From Planctomycetota bacterium (lineage in GTDB: Bacteria; Planctomycetota; UBA1135; UBA2386), in assembly GCA_020851075.1 (NCBI GenBank), contig JADZDL010000168.1, forward strand, positions 1-64,000: a stretch of DNA of 64,000 nucleotides. The letters run 5' to 3'. This document shows positions 45,523-54,982 of this stretch, in pieces. A model generated the notes under the pieces. The model ran no database searches and had not been told where the DNA came from. It saw only the letters and a program-made list of their open reading frames with translations. Each line of letters begins with the position of its first letter. The first letter of the stretch is position 1. A program made the translations under genes and the position numbers.

Positions 45523-45744
45523 GGGGAACGGGCTTGCGGAGGGGTTTTGAGGGCAAGATGTCTACCACTGCGGGCATCGCATTCCAGCCTCGCATGGTCG
45601 AACCCACCTGCCGGGAGCCACTTCGATCGGAATCCGGGCGATCCGGGCTGGAGTCGGGAGGGCTTTCGCCCGGTTGCCCCAACGGATGCGCCGGTTGGCT
45701 AGGATTCGCGCTCCCTCCTCCCTTCCTTGCCAAGGATCCCCCGC

Positions 45745-47346
45745 ATGAGAACGTTGCTTTTTTCGACACTGCTCGCCTTTGCCGGTGCCGTGTCGGCCCA
45801 GAGCCCACTCACGACGACCTTCACGTCCAGCACCTTTCTGGCCGCTACGACTGGCGTGACGGTCTACTTCGATCTCGACGTCCACACCGCCGTCGACGTC
45901 ACCCAGATCGACGCCAACTTCTATGGTGCAGCCGGACCGCAAGTGCGCATCGAAGTATGGGTGCGCAACGGGACGCACATCGGCAACAACTCGTCGAGTG
46001 GCGGCTGGACGCTGGCGGGCGTGTCCAACACGGTCACTTCCAATGGGCGGAACGTGGCCACACCATGCCCGTTTGCGACGCCCTTCCGCCTGCAGCCAGG
46101 CATCAACGGCATTGCGGTCCAGCACTTTGGTGCCGGGGCCGCGTACACGGCGGGAACGGGCGTCGGGGCGATCTACTCGTCCACGGCCGAGATGGACTTC
46201 CTGCAGGGTGGTGCGAGCAACCCGCCGATTTTTGGTGGTACCCAGAATGCGCCGCGCGTGATGAACTGCTCGATCCACTACACGCCGATCGGTGGTTTTG
46301 CGACGGCGGCGCCATATGGCAGTGGCTGTGGTGGGGTGGCCAACTACTCCTCGTACTACGAGAACTTCCCCTCTCGCACCTTTGACCTCGGTGGCAGTTC
46401 CACCACCGTCAATTCCCTGCATCACATCTGGACGCCGACGGGCTATCTCGTGATTCCGGGCAGCGGCTCGTGGTTTACGCCGACGAGTGCTCCGCTCGGG
46501 CTCGCGGATAACAGTGTCTCCGCGCCGCAGCCGCTCGGCTTCTCGTTCACGCTGCCGAACGGCATTCCGACCACCGATGTGTGGATTTGCGACGACGGAT
46601 ATCTGTGGCTCAACGGTGCCGGCATCGCGGACTTCACGCCCGCGGTCAACGAATTGCTGACGCAAGGTGCGCGACTCGCGCCGTGTTGGATGGCACTGCA
46701 ACCGACCGGTGGCGCAATTCACTTTGACACGGACCCGGCCAACAACGCTGCGTACATCACGTGGCTCAATGTTCCGGAGACCGGCAATGCGGCTTCGACC
46801 ATCACCATGCAGGTGGCGTTGTTTGGCAACGGCGACTACGAGTTCCGCTACGGCCAGGAGTCACTGAGTACGCAGAGCAATACGTTTGCTCTCGTCGGCA
46901 TGAGTCCCGGTGGCGGTGCACTTGATTCGGGCAATCGTGATATCTCGGCCACGGTGCCGTTCCAGACGGCGCCCGATCTCGTCACGCCGGATCTGGTCCT
47001 GGCGGCCTCGGCGCGCCCCGTGATCGGCACGACGATCTCGCTGGACACCACGAACGTGCCCGCGAGCAGCGTGCTCGGCGCCACGATCTTCAGCCTGACC
47101 AAGTTGGATCCTGGCATCAACCTCGCTTCGCTCGGTATGCCCGGGTGCGAACGGTATGTCGCGCTGGATGCCACGGTCGTGTTCTTCCCGGTCGGCGGTG
47201 TTGGCAGTCAGGCGTTTGTCGTGCCCAACAACACGGCCTTCGTGGGTGTGATCGTGACGGCGCAGTCGGCGTGCCTGGTTCCCGGCCTGAACCCGCTGGG
47301 CGCCATTACGAGCAATGGTGTCGAACTCGGGCTCGACACGCTCTGA
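45745..47346 (+). CDS. Secreted protein with C-terminal LGMPGC module
   Basis: 533 aa from the ATG at 45745, which gives a signal peptide (MRTLLFSTLLAFAGAVSAQS). The body is beta-rich and Gly/Ser/Thr-rich (TTTFTSSTFLAATTGVTVYF, GFSFTLPNGIPTTDVWICDD), with GSGCGG at the start of a second part. The last ~110 residues (ISLDTTNVPASSVLGATIFS, LASLGMPGCERYVALDATVV, SQAFVVPNNTAFVGVIVTAQ, NPLGAITSNGVELGLDTL) recur, with changed residues, in the lectin-like protein at 49011. The fold and role are unknown; secretion and repeat use suggest a cell-surface or extracellular protein. It is followed by a second secreted protein gene on the same strand. Confidence 0.8.
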   Translation: MRTLLFSTLLAFAGAVSAQSPLTTTFTSSTFLAATTGVTVYFDLDVHTAVDVTQIDANFYGAAGPQVRIEVWVRNGTHIGNNSSSGGWTLAGVSNTVTSNGRNVATPCPFATPFRLQPGINGIAVQHFGAGAAYTAGTGVGAIYSSTAEMDFLQGGASNPPIFGGTQNAPRVMNCSIHYTPIGGFATAAPYGSGCGGVANYSSYYENFPSRTFDLGGSSTTVNSLHHIWTPTGYLVIPGSGSWFTPTSAPLGLADNSVSAPQPLGFSFTLPNGIPTTDVWICDDGYLWLNGAGIADFTPAVNELLTQGARLAPCWMALQPTGGAIHFDTDPANNAAYITWLNVPETGNAASTITMQVALFGNGDYEFRYGQESLSTQSNTFALVGMSPGGGALDSGNRDISATVPFQTAPDLVTPDLVLAASARPVIGTTISLDTTNVPASSVLGATIFSLTKLDPGINLASLGMPGCERYVALDATVVFFPVGGVGSQAFVVPNNTAFVGVIVTAQSACLVPGLNPLGAITSNGVELGLDTL

Positions 47347-47414
47347 CCTGTCGCTGCTGGATCCGTGCAGAACGGACCTTGCCGGGGTGTCGGCGCAGCG
47401 AGAGAATCCCCACC

Positions 47415-48827
47415 ATGCGAGAGGCCAGAGCATGGTGGGCGTTCGTCGTGCCGTTGTCCGTCATGGCGCTGTCGGGTGCAGCAAACCACCTGGCGGCGCA
47501 AGCTGAGGCAGCCGCCGCAGCTGACGCGCCAAAGGCCGGCAAGTACTACGTGCTGCATGGCCATGGCGTCGACGCGGCGGTTGCCGAACCGGCGCTCGCT
47601 GCCATCGAGCGCGCCTGGCCCATGGTCGCCAATGCGCTGGGTGTTCCGGACGCGGTGCCGAAAGCGCCGCTGGCCGTGCACCTGTACCGCACGGTTGCTG
47701 GGTATGAGGCCGCCGACCAGCAACTCACCAATGGCAAGTTCCGCCGCAACATGGCGATGAGCCACTGGGGCTCGAAGAGTTCCCACGTGGCGTTGCAGCC
47801 GCCGTGCAGCGACGAAGCGCTGCGCGCGCTCGGCCTGCCTGGCATCACGGTCGAGCTGCTCGCGTGGGAGGCGGCGCACCTGGCGCGCTACGAGCTGTGC
47901 TCCAACTTCGAGGACCACCCGGATTGGTTCGTCGATGGCCTCGCTTCGGCGGTGGGCCGGGCGGTTTGCGAAGTGACCTACCCCACGGGCGGTGTCGACA
48001 GCCTACCGACGATGGCGTCGGACTTCGTGATCGTGCAGCGTTTGCTGCAGCAGAAGAAGCTGCCGCCGGCGAGTGCGATCCTCGCCGACAGCATCGAAGA
48101 TCTCGACTTCGGGGCCCGGTATGCAGTGCGGGCCGTGTTCTGGCGGTTTCTGCAGAGTGATGGCTACAAGGGCAAGCTCACGAAGCTGGTCGCCGCAGTG
48201 CGCGGCACCGGTGGTGGCAGTGGTTATGCGAAAACGGTGCTCAGCGCGGCGAAGTCCGTGCTCGGCAGCGGCGTAGAACGCGACTTCGTGGCGTTCGTGC
48301 AGAAGGCGCGCCCGAAGTGGGAAGAGCTCTACCGGTCGTTGTCCATGCACGGCAAGGAATGGCACCAGTTCGCGTTCCCCAATCGCAACGCAGTGGCCTG
48401 GAGCCTCGAGCCCGTGAAGGGCGGTCGCCTCTACGCCGGTGGCACGCTGCGCATCCTGCCCGGTGGCCGGCAACAGCTGAACTTCCTGTTTGGGCGCACC
48501 GAAGCCGAGGACTTCTATTCGCTCGCGTTCGTTGCCGACCAGGGGTTCACCGTGTTCCGCTTTGATGGCGCGAGCGGCGAATGGGCGAGCCTTGGCGTCG
48601 CCAACGCACCGGCGCTGCGCCTTGGTTACAGCGTGCCGTTTTCGATCGAATGCTCCGGCAAGGACCTGCTCGTGAAGCTCGATGCGCAGAGCTGGAACTT
48701 CGAGCTGCCCACCGCCCTGCCGAAGGAAGTGTTCTGGGGCGTTGGTGCCCAGGCTGGCAAGCAGGATGGGCCGGATGGTTCGGCCGGGGTTTGGACGGAT
48801 CTCGTGGTCGGTGCGAAGAAGCGCTGA
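47415..48827 (+). CDS. Secreted protein with degenerate gluzincin-like centre
   Basis: 470 aa from the ATG at 47415 with a signal peptide (MREARAWWAFVVPLSVMALS). The central region reads LLAWEAAHLARYELCSNF and HPDWFVDGLASAV, in the layout of peptidase-MA-like zinc peptidases (HExxH, then WFxEGLAE). The first His is Trp151 (WEAAH), Glu152 and His155 remain, and the downstream Glu is Asp174. A zinc site is thus incomplete and peptidase activity is doubtful. The C-terminal ~150 residues (LPGGRQQLNFLFGRTEAEDF, SLAFVADQGFTVFRFDGASG) resemble a jelly-roll concanavalin-like domain. It stands between two secreted proteins on the same strand. Function unknown. Confidence 0.75.
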   Translation: MREARAWWAFVVPLSVMALSGAANHLAAQAEAAAAADAPKAGKYYVLHGHGVDAAVAEPALAAIERAWPMVANALGVPDAVPKAPLAVHLYRTVAGYEAADQQLTNGKFRRNMAMSHWGSKSSHVALQPPCSDEALRALGLPGITVELLAWEAAHLARYELCSNFEDHPDWFVDGLASAVGRAVCEVTYPTGGVDSLPTMASDFVIVQRLLQQKKLPPASAILADSIEDLDFGARYAVRAVFWRFLQSDGYKGKLTKLVAAVRGTGGGSGYAKTVLSAAKSVLGSGVERDFVAFVQKARPKWEELYRSLSMHGKEWHQFAFPNRNAVAWSLEPVKGGRLYAGGTLRILPGGRQQLNFLFGRTEAEDFYSLAFVADQGFTVFRFDGASGEWASLGVANAPALRLGYSVPFSIECSGKDLLVKLDAQSWNFELPTALPKEVFWGVGAQAGKQDGPDGSAGVWTDLVVGAKKR

Positions 48828-48896
48828 TAGGCGCGCCGGCGCGGCCGCCGTGCGTTCGGAGCGGCAAGTCGTCTGATCGTCTGTTACCGATCCCAA

Positions 48897-48924
48897 GGCG
48901 AAGCTAGAGCCTTTGAGCTTCGCC
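48897..48924 (+). terminator. Inverted repeat after the gluzincin-like gene
   Basis: GGCGAAGCT and AGCTTCGCC pair perfectly across a ten-base loop, 70 bases after the stop of the gluzincin-like gene. Location and strength suit a transcription end, though no T-run follows. Confidence 0.4.
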
Positions 48925-49010
48925 ATTTGCCACAACCAAGACCCCGGTCTCGTGGCACCTGATCTCCCCAGGGGGCGGAGTCCATCCCTACCAAAACGAA
49001 GGAGTCAGCA

Positions 49011-51620
49011 ATGCGCGCGCGTGTCGTTCCAGGCGTCGTATTCCTTGTATCCGTCTTACCGGCTCAGTCTTACAGCTGGATTCAGTCCCCGGACAACGGT
49101 CACCTCTATGCGCTGACCCAGCCAGTTACCTGGCAGCAGGCGCACAACCTCGCGATTGCGGCCGGTGGCGAACTCGCCGCCGTGCGCACGAGCGAGGAGC
49201 ACGATTGGGCCTATCGCACCTTCGGCGGTGCGCAGGCGGTCTGGATTGGCCTCAGCGATGATGGCACCGAAGGCACCTGGCGCCGCCCCGACGGCACCAG
49301 CGGCGGCTACACCAACTGGGCGCCCGGCGAGCCCGACAATCAGGGTGGGGCGCAGAACTGGGCGGCGATTTCGCCGCGCACAGGGCTGCCCCTTGGCGCC
49401 GACGGTCGGTGGCTCGACCTGGGCGCCAACTTCGTCTGCCCCGCCCTCCTCGAAGTCGACCCGCGCGAAGTCGGCCGCGCCGATCCGTTCGGCGCCGGCT
49501 GTGTGGGCACGAATGGCGTGCCGCGCCTCGAAGCGGTGAACGGCAGCGTGCCGGTGCCTGGGGGCTACTTCACGCTGAACCTGCAGAACTTGCCGTTGTC
49601 GCCGACCTTCGAGTTCTGCGCGCTCGGTCTGCCGCGAACCACGGCTCGCGACCTCGCCCCGCTGGGACTGCCGGGCTGCAACTGGTTTGTCGAAGAGATC
49701 TACTGGGTACTCGTTCTGCAGTCGAACGGCTCCGGTTCGCAGACGTGGTCGTTTGTCGTGCCACCGCTCGCCAACCTGCGCGGCGTGTCGATGCGCATGC
49801 AGGGTGTGGTCTTCGACCCCACCGTGAACACGACCGGCGCCACGGTCTCCAACGCGCTCTCGCTCGTGTTTGGCCAGGGCGTGGGCCCGGTCGCCGTGCT
49901 GGAGGATTTCGCCAACGACTCGCTGCTGGACCGCGCGAACTCAGGTGGCGAATGGACGGCTGGCGCGGGCACCTTTGCGCCGATTGGTGGCGATGGCCGC
50001 CACGGCACGTTTGCGCCCGAACTCGGCACTGACCTCGGGGTCATCGCCGGCAAGCAGACCTACGAATGGAACACCGACCAGATCGTGATTCCCGGCGATC
50101 GTACGCTCGATGGCCTGCCGGCGACCGTGACGGACGGGCGGTTCTACTTCGATCGCATGGTGGTGCCGGGCAACGTGCGCCTGCGCTTTGTCGGCAGCAA
50201 CCCGCCGCAGTTCACGGTGGCGGGCGAGATCGATGTGCAGGGTGAGATCGACGTCGCCGGACGTTCGTTGACGACCTTGCCGCTCAACACGCAGCAGGCG
50301 GGGCAACTCGGTGCCGCGGGTGGCGTGTTTGGTGGCGCCGGTGGCCAGGGTGGCAACAAGTGCCTGGGCACCGGCTACCTGCCGATCTACGACGGTCGCC
50401 ATGGTGAGGACGGGCGCCTGCTCGCGGGGCACGCGTACGCGAGCAGCGTTGTTGGCACCGGCGGTCGCGGTTCGAGTGTGTTCCCGACGGACGGCCTCAG
50501 CGCGAGCCTCATCTACCAGTTCCCGACCGGCGTCAACTACACACCTTCGGCGGCCGCGGGTGGTGGTGGCGGTGGCTCGTTCTTCGCTGGCGAGATCGGT
50601 CGCGTGGTGAGCAACAACCACAACGACCCGGTGCTCGGTGTGCCGCCGCGTCTTGACGCGATGGGACCCGCGGCGCCAGGCGGGGCGGCGCTCCAGCTGT
50701 TGCCGTTCCCGGCGTCCGGCGGCTTCACGAGGAGTTCGCAGCACTTCCTCGTCGGCGGTGCCGGCGGCGGTGGCGCCGGCAGTCAGGCGACGCTGTGCAT
50801 TGCCGTGTTGAATCCGCGCACCTGGGCGCCGGGTGGTGGTGGCGGCGGTGGTGGTGGTGCGCTTGCGCTGCGCGCGGGCGATGCGATGCGCCTTGGTAGC
50901 TCGGGTCTGGTTGCCGCGAACGGCGGCAGCGCGGCGAGTATCTCGGGCGTCACGGCCACGTCGTCGCCGGCCCCGGGTGGCGGTGGTTCCGGTGGTTCGA
51001 TCGTGGTGCAGTCGGGCCGCGTGGTTGACCTGCAGGGCCTCGTCGATGTGCGCGGTGGCGCCGGCGGCAACTTCAATCGCTTGGCGGGCTCTCTGCCACC
51101 GTCGGGTGCCGCGGTGCAGATCGCTGGCGGCAACGGCTCCGCGGGTTTCGTGCGCTGCGAACTGCCGCAGCTGCCGAGCGTGCCGTTGAGCCTGCTCGCG
51201 ACGATGCAGCCGGCGCCGGTCGCCGACAACGTGGCCACGCTCGCCGAGAACGACGACCTCGTCGCGATGCAGTCGCGCTTCCGCGATACGCACGTGGCGC
51301 CTGGCCCGCACTACGTTCGCTACGAGATCGACGCGGACGTCGACGGTGTCGCGGTGCGCTTCAGTGATGACCCGGCGGTGTCGACGGTCCGCGCCCAGGT
51401 CGGCGCGCCGTTGCGGGCCTACTTCCAAGGGGCCACGCTCGATCCGGTCAGCGGCGATCCGGTCGAACTCGGCGCCTGGCGTCTGGCCGTGCGCAGTGTC
51501 GCGGGTGCTCCGGGCCTCGCTGCGGACCAGTTCCCGGCGTTCCGCTTCCGGCTGGTGTTCGATCGCACGCTGGCGACTTCGGTCGTCGTGCACCGCGTGG
51601 TCGTGGTCTACCAGCTCTGA
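49011..51620 (+). CDS. Secreted C-type-lectin-like / glycine-rich protein
   Basis: 869 aa with a signal peptide (MRARVVPGVVFLVSVLPAQS); a GGAG lies nine bases upstream. Residues 22-149 form a C-type-lectin-like domain: LTQPVTWQQAHNLAIAAGGE, AVWIGLSDDGTEGTWRRPDG, YTNWAPGEPDN (EPDN at 107-110) and WLDLGANFVCPALLEVD. Residues ~155-290 repeat the module seen at the end of the 45745 protein (LAPLGLPGC, SQTWSFVVP, NALSLVFGQG). The remaining ~560 residues are beta-solenoid-like and very rich in Gly and Ala (GGGGGGSFFAGEIGRVVSNN, GGAGGGGAGSQATLC), with QFTVAGEIDVQGEIDVAGRS-type strands. The EPDN motif suggests calcium/sugar binding, by family knowledge. It looks like a large extracellular adhesin-like protein. 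Confidence 0.82.
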   Translation: MRARVVPGVVFLVSVLPAQSYSWIQSPDNGHLYALTQPVTWQQAHNLAIAAGGELAAVRTSEEHDWAYRTFGGAQAVWIGLSDDGTEGTWRRPDGTSGGYTNWAPGEPDNQGGAQNWAAISPRTGLPLGADGRWLDLGANFVCPALLEVDPREVGRADPFGAGCVGTNGVPRLEAVNGSVPVPGGYFTLNLQNLPLSPTFEFCALGLPRTTARDLAPLGLPGCNWFVEEIYWVLVLQSNGSGSQTWSFVVPPLANLRGVSMRMQGVVFDPTVNTTGATVSNALSLVFGQGVGPVAVLEDFANDSLLDRANSGGEWTAGAGTFAPIGGDGRHGTFAPELGTDLGVIAGKQTYEWNTDQIVIPGDRTLDGLPATVTDGRFYFDRMVVPGNVRLRFVGSNPPQFTVAGEIDVQGEIDVAGRSLTTLPLNTQQAGQLGAAGGVFGGAGGQGGNKCLGTGYLPIYDGRHGEDGRLLAGHAYASSVVGTGGRGSSVFPTDGLSASLIYQFPTGVNYTPSAAAGGGGGGSFFAGEIGRVVSNNHNDPVLGVPPRLDAMGPAAPGGAALQLLPFPASGGFTRSSQHFLVGGAGGGGAGSQATLCIAVLNPRTWAPGGGGGGGGGALALRAGDAMRLGSSGLVAANGGSAASISGVTATSSPAPGGGGSGGSIVVQSGRVVDLQGLVDVRGGAGGNFNRLAGSLPPSGAAVQIAGGNGSAGFVRCELPQLPSVPLSLLATMQPAPVADNVATLAENDDLVAMQSRFRDTHVAPGPHYVRYEIDADVDGVAVRFSDDPAVSTVRAQVGAPLRAYFQGATLDPVSGDPVELGAWRLAVRSVAGAPGLAADQFPAFRFRLVFDRTLATSVVVHRVVVVYQL

Positions 51621-51669
51621 GAAGTGGGGTAGGCCGGGCGGGCGGGCGGTCTCCCCGGCCGATTCTGGC

Positions 51670-51746
51670 TGGGTCTGGTGCCGCCGGATTTTGAACCGGC
51701 CATGGCACTGAGCCTTGCCGCGTGCTTCTGCGGCCCGCCGAACCCA
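51670..51746. other. Intergenic multi-hairpin structure
   Basis: In the gap between the lectin-like gene and the sigma factor, TGGGT (51670) and ACCCA (51742) enclose three stems: GCCGG/CCGGC (51683-51700), GGC/GCC (51704-51714) and GCCGC/GCGGC (51717-51734). The layout is tRNA-like at first sight, but no anticodon arm or proper T-loop/acceptor fits. It may be a transcript end, a leader structure of the sigma-kinase operon or a small RNA. Confidence 0.4.
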
Positions 51747-51836
51747 CCCCGCCCTCGCACCGCGGCCCCAATTCGCGTAAGTTATGCACCCCTGCGCGGG
51801 AATCATGGATTGGTTCCCACGTAGCGGCGTGCCCCC

Positions 51837-52358
51837 ATGTCCCTCTCCCCGGAAGTTGCCTTCGAGCAGCATCGTGAGCGTTTGCTCTCGGTGATCTACC
51901 TGCGCATGGGCCCCAACCTGCGCGTGCGCATGGATCCCGAGGACATCCTGCAGGAAGTGGCGATCGAGGCCGTCAACTCGTGGAAGACCCTCTCCGACGA
52001 AGCGAATGCGGGCGCCTGGCTGGTCACGTTGGCGCGTCGCAAGGTGGCGCGCATCCTGCGCGACAACCTCGGCGTTGCGGCGCGCGATCCGCGGCGTGAG
52101 CATGCGATCAAGACCGATCTGCCCGTGGCGGATCGTCGGTCGGGGCCCGTCACGCATGCGGATCGCAAGGACCGCCTCGAGTTGCTCGAGGCCGCGCTCG
52201 AACGGCTGTCCGAAGATCACCGCGAAGTGATCTTGATGACCAAGATCGAAGGTCTGGCCGCGAAGGATGTCGGTGAGCGCATGGGCCGCAGCGAGAATGC
52301 CATCCATCTGCTGCTGAGCCGCGCATTGAAGCGCCTCGCGCAGGAACTGAAGCTGTGA
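51837..52358 (+). CDS. ECF-type RNA polymerase sigma factor
   Basis: 173 aa. Region 2 is present (VAFEQHRERLLSVIYLRMGP, MDPEDILQEVAIEAVNSWKT, AGAWLVTLARRKVARILRDN) and region 4 ends it (LELLEAALERLSEDHREVIL, MTKIEGLAAKDVGERMGRSE, NAIHLLLSRALKRLAQELKL). This is the planctomycete-type sigma-70 group that is regularly found next to Ser/Thr kinases. Its stop overlaps the GTG of the kinase gene by three bases (GTGA), so the two are co-translated. I infer that the kinase, or a partner of it, regulates this sigma factor, which would direct polymerase to stress or envelope genes. Confidence 0.92.
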   Translation: MSLSPEVAFEQHRERLLSVIYLRMGPNLRVRMDPEDILQEVAIEAVNSWKTLSDEANAGAWLVTLARRKVARILRDNLGVAARDPRREHAIKTDLPVADRRSGPVTHADRKDRLELLEAALERLSEDHREVILMTKIEGLAAKDVGERMGRSENAIHLLLSRALKRLAQELKL

Positions 52359-54982
52359 CCCAGGAATCGGCGGCGCGCGATCCACTCGACGAGAGTGGGC
52401 ATTCCGAGGTGGATGCGGCGGCCGACGCGCGCATGGCCGACATGCTGCGTGGATCAACCTCCGGGGCGGAGTTGCGGCGCGAGCTGGTTTCTGACGACAC
52501 CGAGCAGGCGAGTGATCTGCTCGCGCGGCTCGACGCGTTGGACTTCGTGCAGCAGGTCGTCGGTGGCTCGTCCGATGTGCCGACGCGCCTTGGCGACTAC
52601 ACGATCAAAGGCCTGCTCGGTCGCGGTGGCATGGGCACCGTCTACCTCGGTTGGCAGGAAGAACTCGAACGCGAAGTCGCGCTGAAGGTGCTGTCGCCGC
52701 ACTTCTCGTCGGACTCGACGATGCGCAAGCGGTTCCGCGCCGAAGCGCGCGCGACCGCGGCGTTGCACCATCGCCACATCGTGCCGATCTACGACTACGG
52801 CGAGTCGCAGGGCATGTTGTACTTTGCGATGGAACGCGTCGATGGCATGAGCCTCGATAAGCACATCGCGGCGGCGCGGCGCAGTTCGCGATTGCCGATG
52901 GACCCGCTCGAAGCGTCGCGCCGCTTTGCTGGTGTGGCCGACGCGCTCGGGCTTGCGCATCGGCGCCGTTTGCTGCATCGCGACGTGAAGCCGGGCAACA
53001 TTCTCGTCGGCAGTGACGGTACGTTGGCGTTGACGGACTTTGGCCTCGCGAAGGCGCTGGACCAGGCGTCGGCGCGGCTCACTTCGAAGGGTGGTGGGTT
53101 CCTTGGCACGCTGCACTATGCATCGCCCGAGCAGGCGCTCGGCCGCGAGCTGACGCCGGCGAGTGACCTCTATTCGCTCGGCGTCACGCTGTTTGAGGCC
53201 GTCACGGGCGAATTGCCGTTGCACGGCAAGACCACCGAAGCGCTGCTGCAATCGATCCTGCACGGCACGCCCAAGCGCCTGCGCGAGTTCCTGCCCAAGC
53301 CGCCGCGCGATCTCGATGTCGTGCTCGAGAAGTTGCTGAGTCGTGAGCCAGGTGACCGGTACCAGGACGGTGAAGCGCTCGCGCGCGATCTGCAGCGCAT
53401 TGCCGATGGGGAGCCGATCCACATTCGTCGTTTGCCGCTGCACGTGCGCCTGTGGCGGCGTGCGCGCAAGAACCCGGTGCTTGCTGGCGCGATTGCGGCG
53501 ACCGTCGTGCTGTTGTTGGTCACGGTGCTGTTGCTGAGCGTGTTGCGTCGCGAGACGGGCAAGAGTTTTGTGATGCGGCACCAGCAGAGCCTGGACACGA
53601 TCGCGAAGACCATCGAGAACGAGGTCGGCGCGCCGTGGGGGCCACAACCGTTGCTCGTGGCGCTGACCGGTGTCGAGCACCCTGTGGTGCCACCGAGTTC
53701 GCAGGTGCTTGGAGCGCTCGATCGCGCTCACAAAGAGATTCCCGACGATGCGCAGGTCGAAAAGCTGCGCGTCGCCTACGTCGAAGATCCACTGCCGGCA
53801 GCGAGTTCGCTGCTGCGCGAAGGGCGAGCGTTTGAAGCCTTGCGCATGTTTGATCTGGCGATCTTTGATGCGATCGCCGCGCGCACGAGTGGTGAGCACG
53901 CCGTCGAGCTGCGACTGTTCCATCTCTACATCGGCCGCGCCGTGGCCAACCTCTCAGCCGCGGTCGGCCGGCTCACCGACGCACGCACCGACCTTGCGTT
54001 GGCATCCTGGCTGCGCCCTGGCGCGGTGTTTCCGCGCACCTTGCTCGATGTGATCGAGGTCGCCGACAACCCCGATGTCGAGAAGTCCGTGCAGCGACTC
54101 GAACGGGACCTTGCGCAGGCTTCGCCCGAACGCCTGCGCGTCGTCGGGTTGCTGTTGTGGACCGTCGCGGGCCTGCAGCCACCTCAGCAGGCCAACATGA
54201 TGGACTTTGCGCTGGGGTATGCGAAGCGGCGACGCCTGCATGATTTCGCGCAGCGTCTGCTCGGCGCCGTGCCGGGAGATCTGGTCGCCTGCGGGCAGCC
54301 AACGGGCCTTTCGGCGCGATTCTCGGCCGCGGCGAAGGACGTGCTCGACCGGCGTAATGACCCCAATGCGCAACGCACTCTCGCTGTGGCCGCCGAGGCC
54401 GAGATCCTGCGCTGCGTGCATCCCGATTCGCCGCTGCAGGGTTGGCGTTCGGTGTTGCAGCTCATTCGTGATCCGCAACAGAAGGGCAACCTCGTCGACG
54501 CCGAGCAGCGCCCGCTGTCGTCGATGCTGCAGTTGGCCGCGTGGGAAGACCTGCTGCGGTTGCCGCTGCCGCGCGAAATGATGCCGCTGTGGTTGCCGCG
54601 TTTCGAAGAACTGCGCAAGAAGGAGCCCAATCTGCCGGGCATGCGTCGGGTGGCCGCGTCGGTGCACTATCTGGCGGGCAGTCCCGAAGCGGAGACGTTG
54701 ATCATGGATTGGCTCACCGAAGCCGAGGGGGATCCCGCTGCGCAGCTTTGCCGCATGGCCTATCGGCTGCATGCGGGCGAACTCGAACGCGCCCTCGACG
54801 ACGGCATGGTCGCTGTGCAGCAGTCGGTGGCGCCGGAGGAGACGCTGCGCGAGGTGGTTCGTTTGTGTGAAGACGCGGCGGCATTGGCGGATCAGGGCAC
54901 GCGACAAGGGGTGCTCGCGATGGCGCAGTCGTTCCGCTGGTTGCACCTCGACGGCGGTGGGCCGCGGCCGGAGGTGCGATGA
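52355..54982 (+). CDS. Transmembrane Ser/Thr protein kinase
   Basis: 875 aa starting with a GTG that overlaps the sigma factor stop. A disordered N-terminus is followed by a Hanks-type kinase domain at ~82-350: P-loop GRGGMGTVYLG (89-99), catalytic Lys111 (VALKVL), HRDVKPGNIL with Asp210, DFG with Asp228, and GTLHYASPEQ activation-loop end. A single membrane helix lies at ~375-397. The C-terminal ~470 residues are helical, TPR/HEAT-like (GEHAVELRLFHLYIGRAVAN, AAVGRLTDARTDLALASWLR), and face outside, likely as a sensor. The domain order kinase-TM-external repeats is common in planctomycetes. The stop overlaps the start of the Ig-like repeat protein gene (ATGA). Confidence 0.93.
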   Translation: MTQESAARDPLDESGHSEVDAAADARMADMLRGSTSGAELRRELVSDDTEQASDLLARLDALDFVQQVVGGSSDVPTRLGDYTIKGLLGRGGMGTVYLGWQEELEREVALKVLSPHFSSDSTMRKRFRAEARATAALHHRHIVPIYDYGESQGMLYFAMERVDGMSLDKHIAAARRSSRLPMDPLEASRRFAGVADALGLAHRRRLLHRDVKPGNILVGSDGTLALTDFGLAKALDQASARLTSKGGGFLGTLHYASPEQALGRELTPASDLYSLGVTLFEAVTGELPLHGKTTEALLQSILHGTPKRLREFLPKPPRDLDVVLEKLLSREPGDRYQDGEALARDLQRIADGEPIHIRRLPLHVRLWRRARKNPVLAGAIAATVVLLLVTVLLLSVLRRETGKSFVMRHQQSLDTIAKTIENEVGAPWGPQPLLVALTGVEHPVVPPSSQVLGALDRAHKEIPDDAQVEKLRVAYVEDPLPAASSLLREGRAFEALRMFDLAIFDAIAARTSGEHAVELRLFHLYIGRAVANLSAAVGRLTDARTDLALASWLRPGAVFPRTLLDVIEVADNPDVEKSVQRLERDLAQASPERLRVVGLLLWTVAGLQPPQQANMMDFALGYAKRRRLHDFAQRLLGAVPGDLVACGQPTGLSARFSAAAKDVLDRRNDPNAQRTLAVAAEAEILRCVHPDSPLQGWRSVLQLIRDPQQKGNLVDAEQRPLSSMLQLAAWEDLLRLPLPREMMPLWLPRFEELRKKEPNLPGMRRVAASVHYLAGSPEAETLIMDWLTEAEGDPAAQLCRMAYRLHAGELERALDDGMVAVQQSVAPEETLREVVRLCEDAAALADQGTRQGVLAMAQSFRWLHLDGGGPRPEVR

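Noticed and set aside
51680-51746. tRNA-like appearance (GGTTCAAAATCC on the minus strand)
   Set aside because: The T-loop would be eight bases, the acceptor stem does not pair and there is no anticodon arm; recorded only as a hairpin structure.
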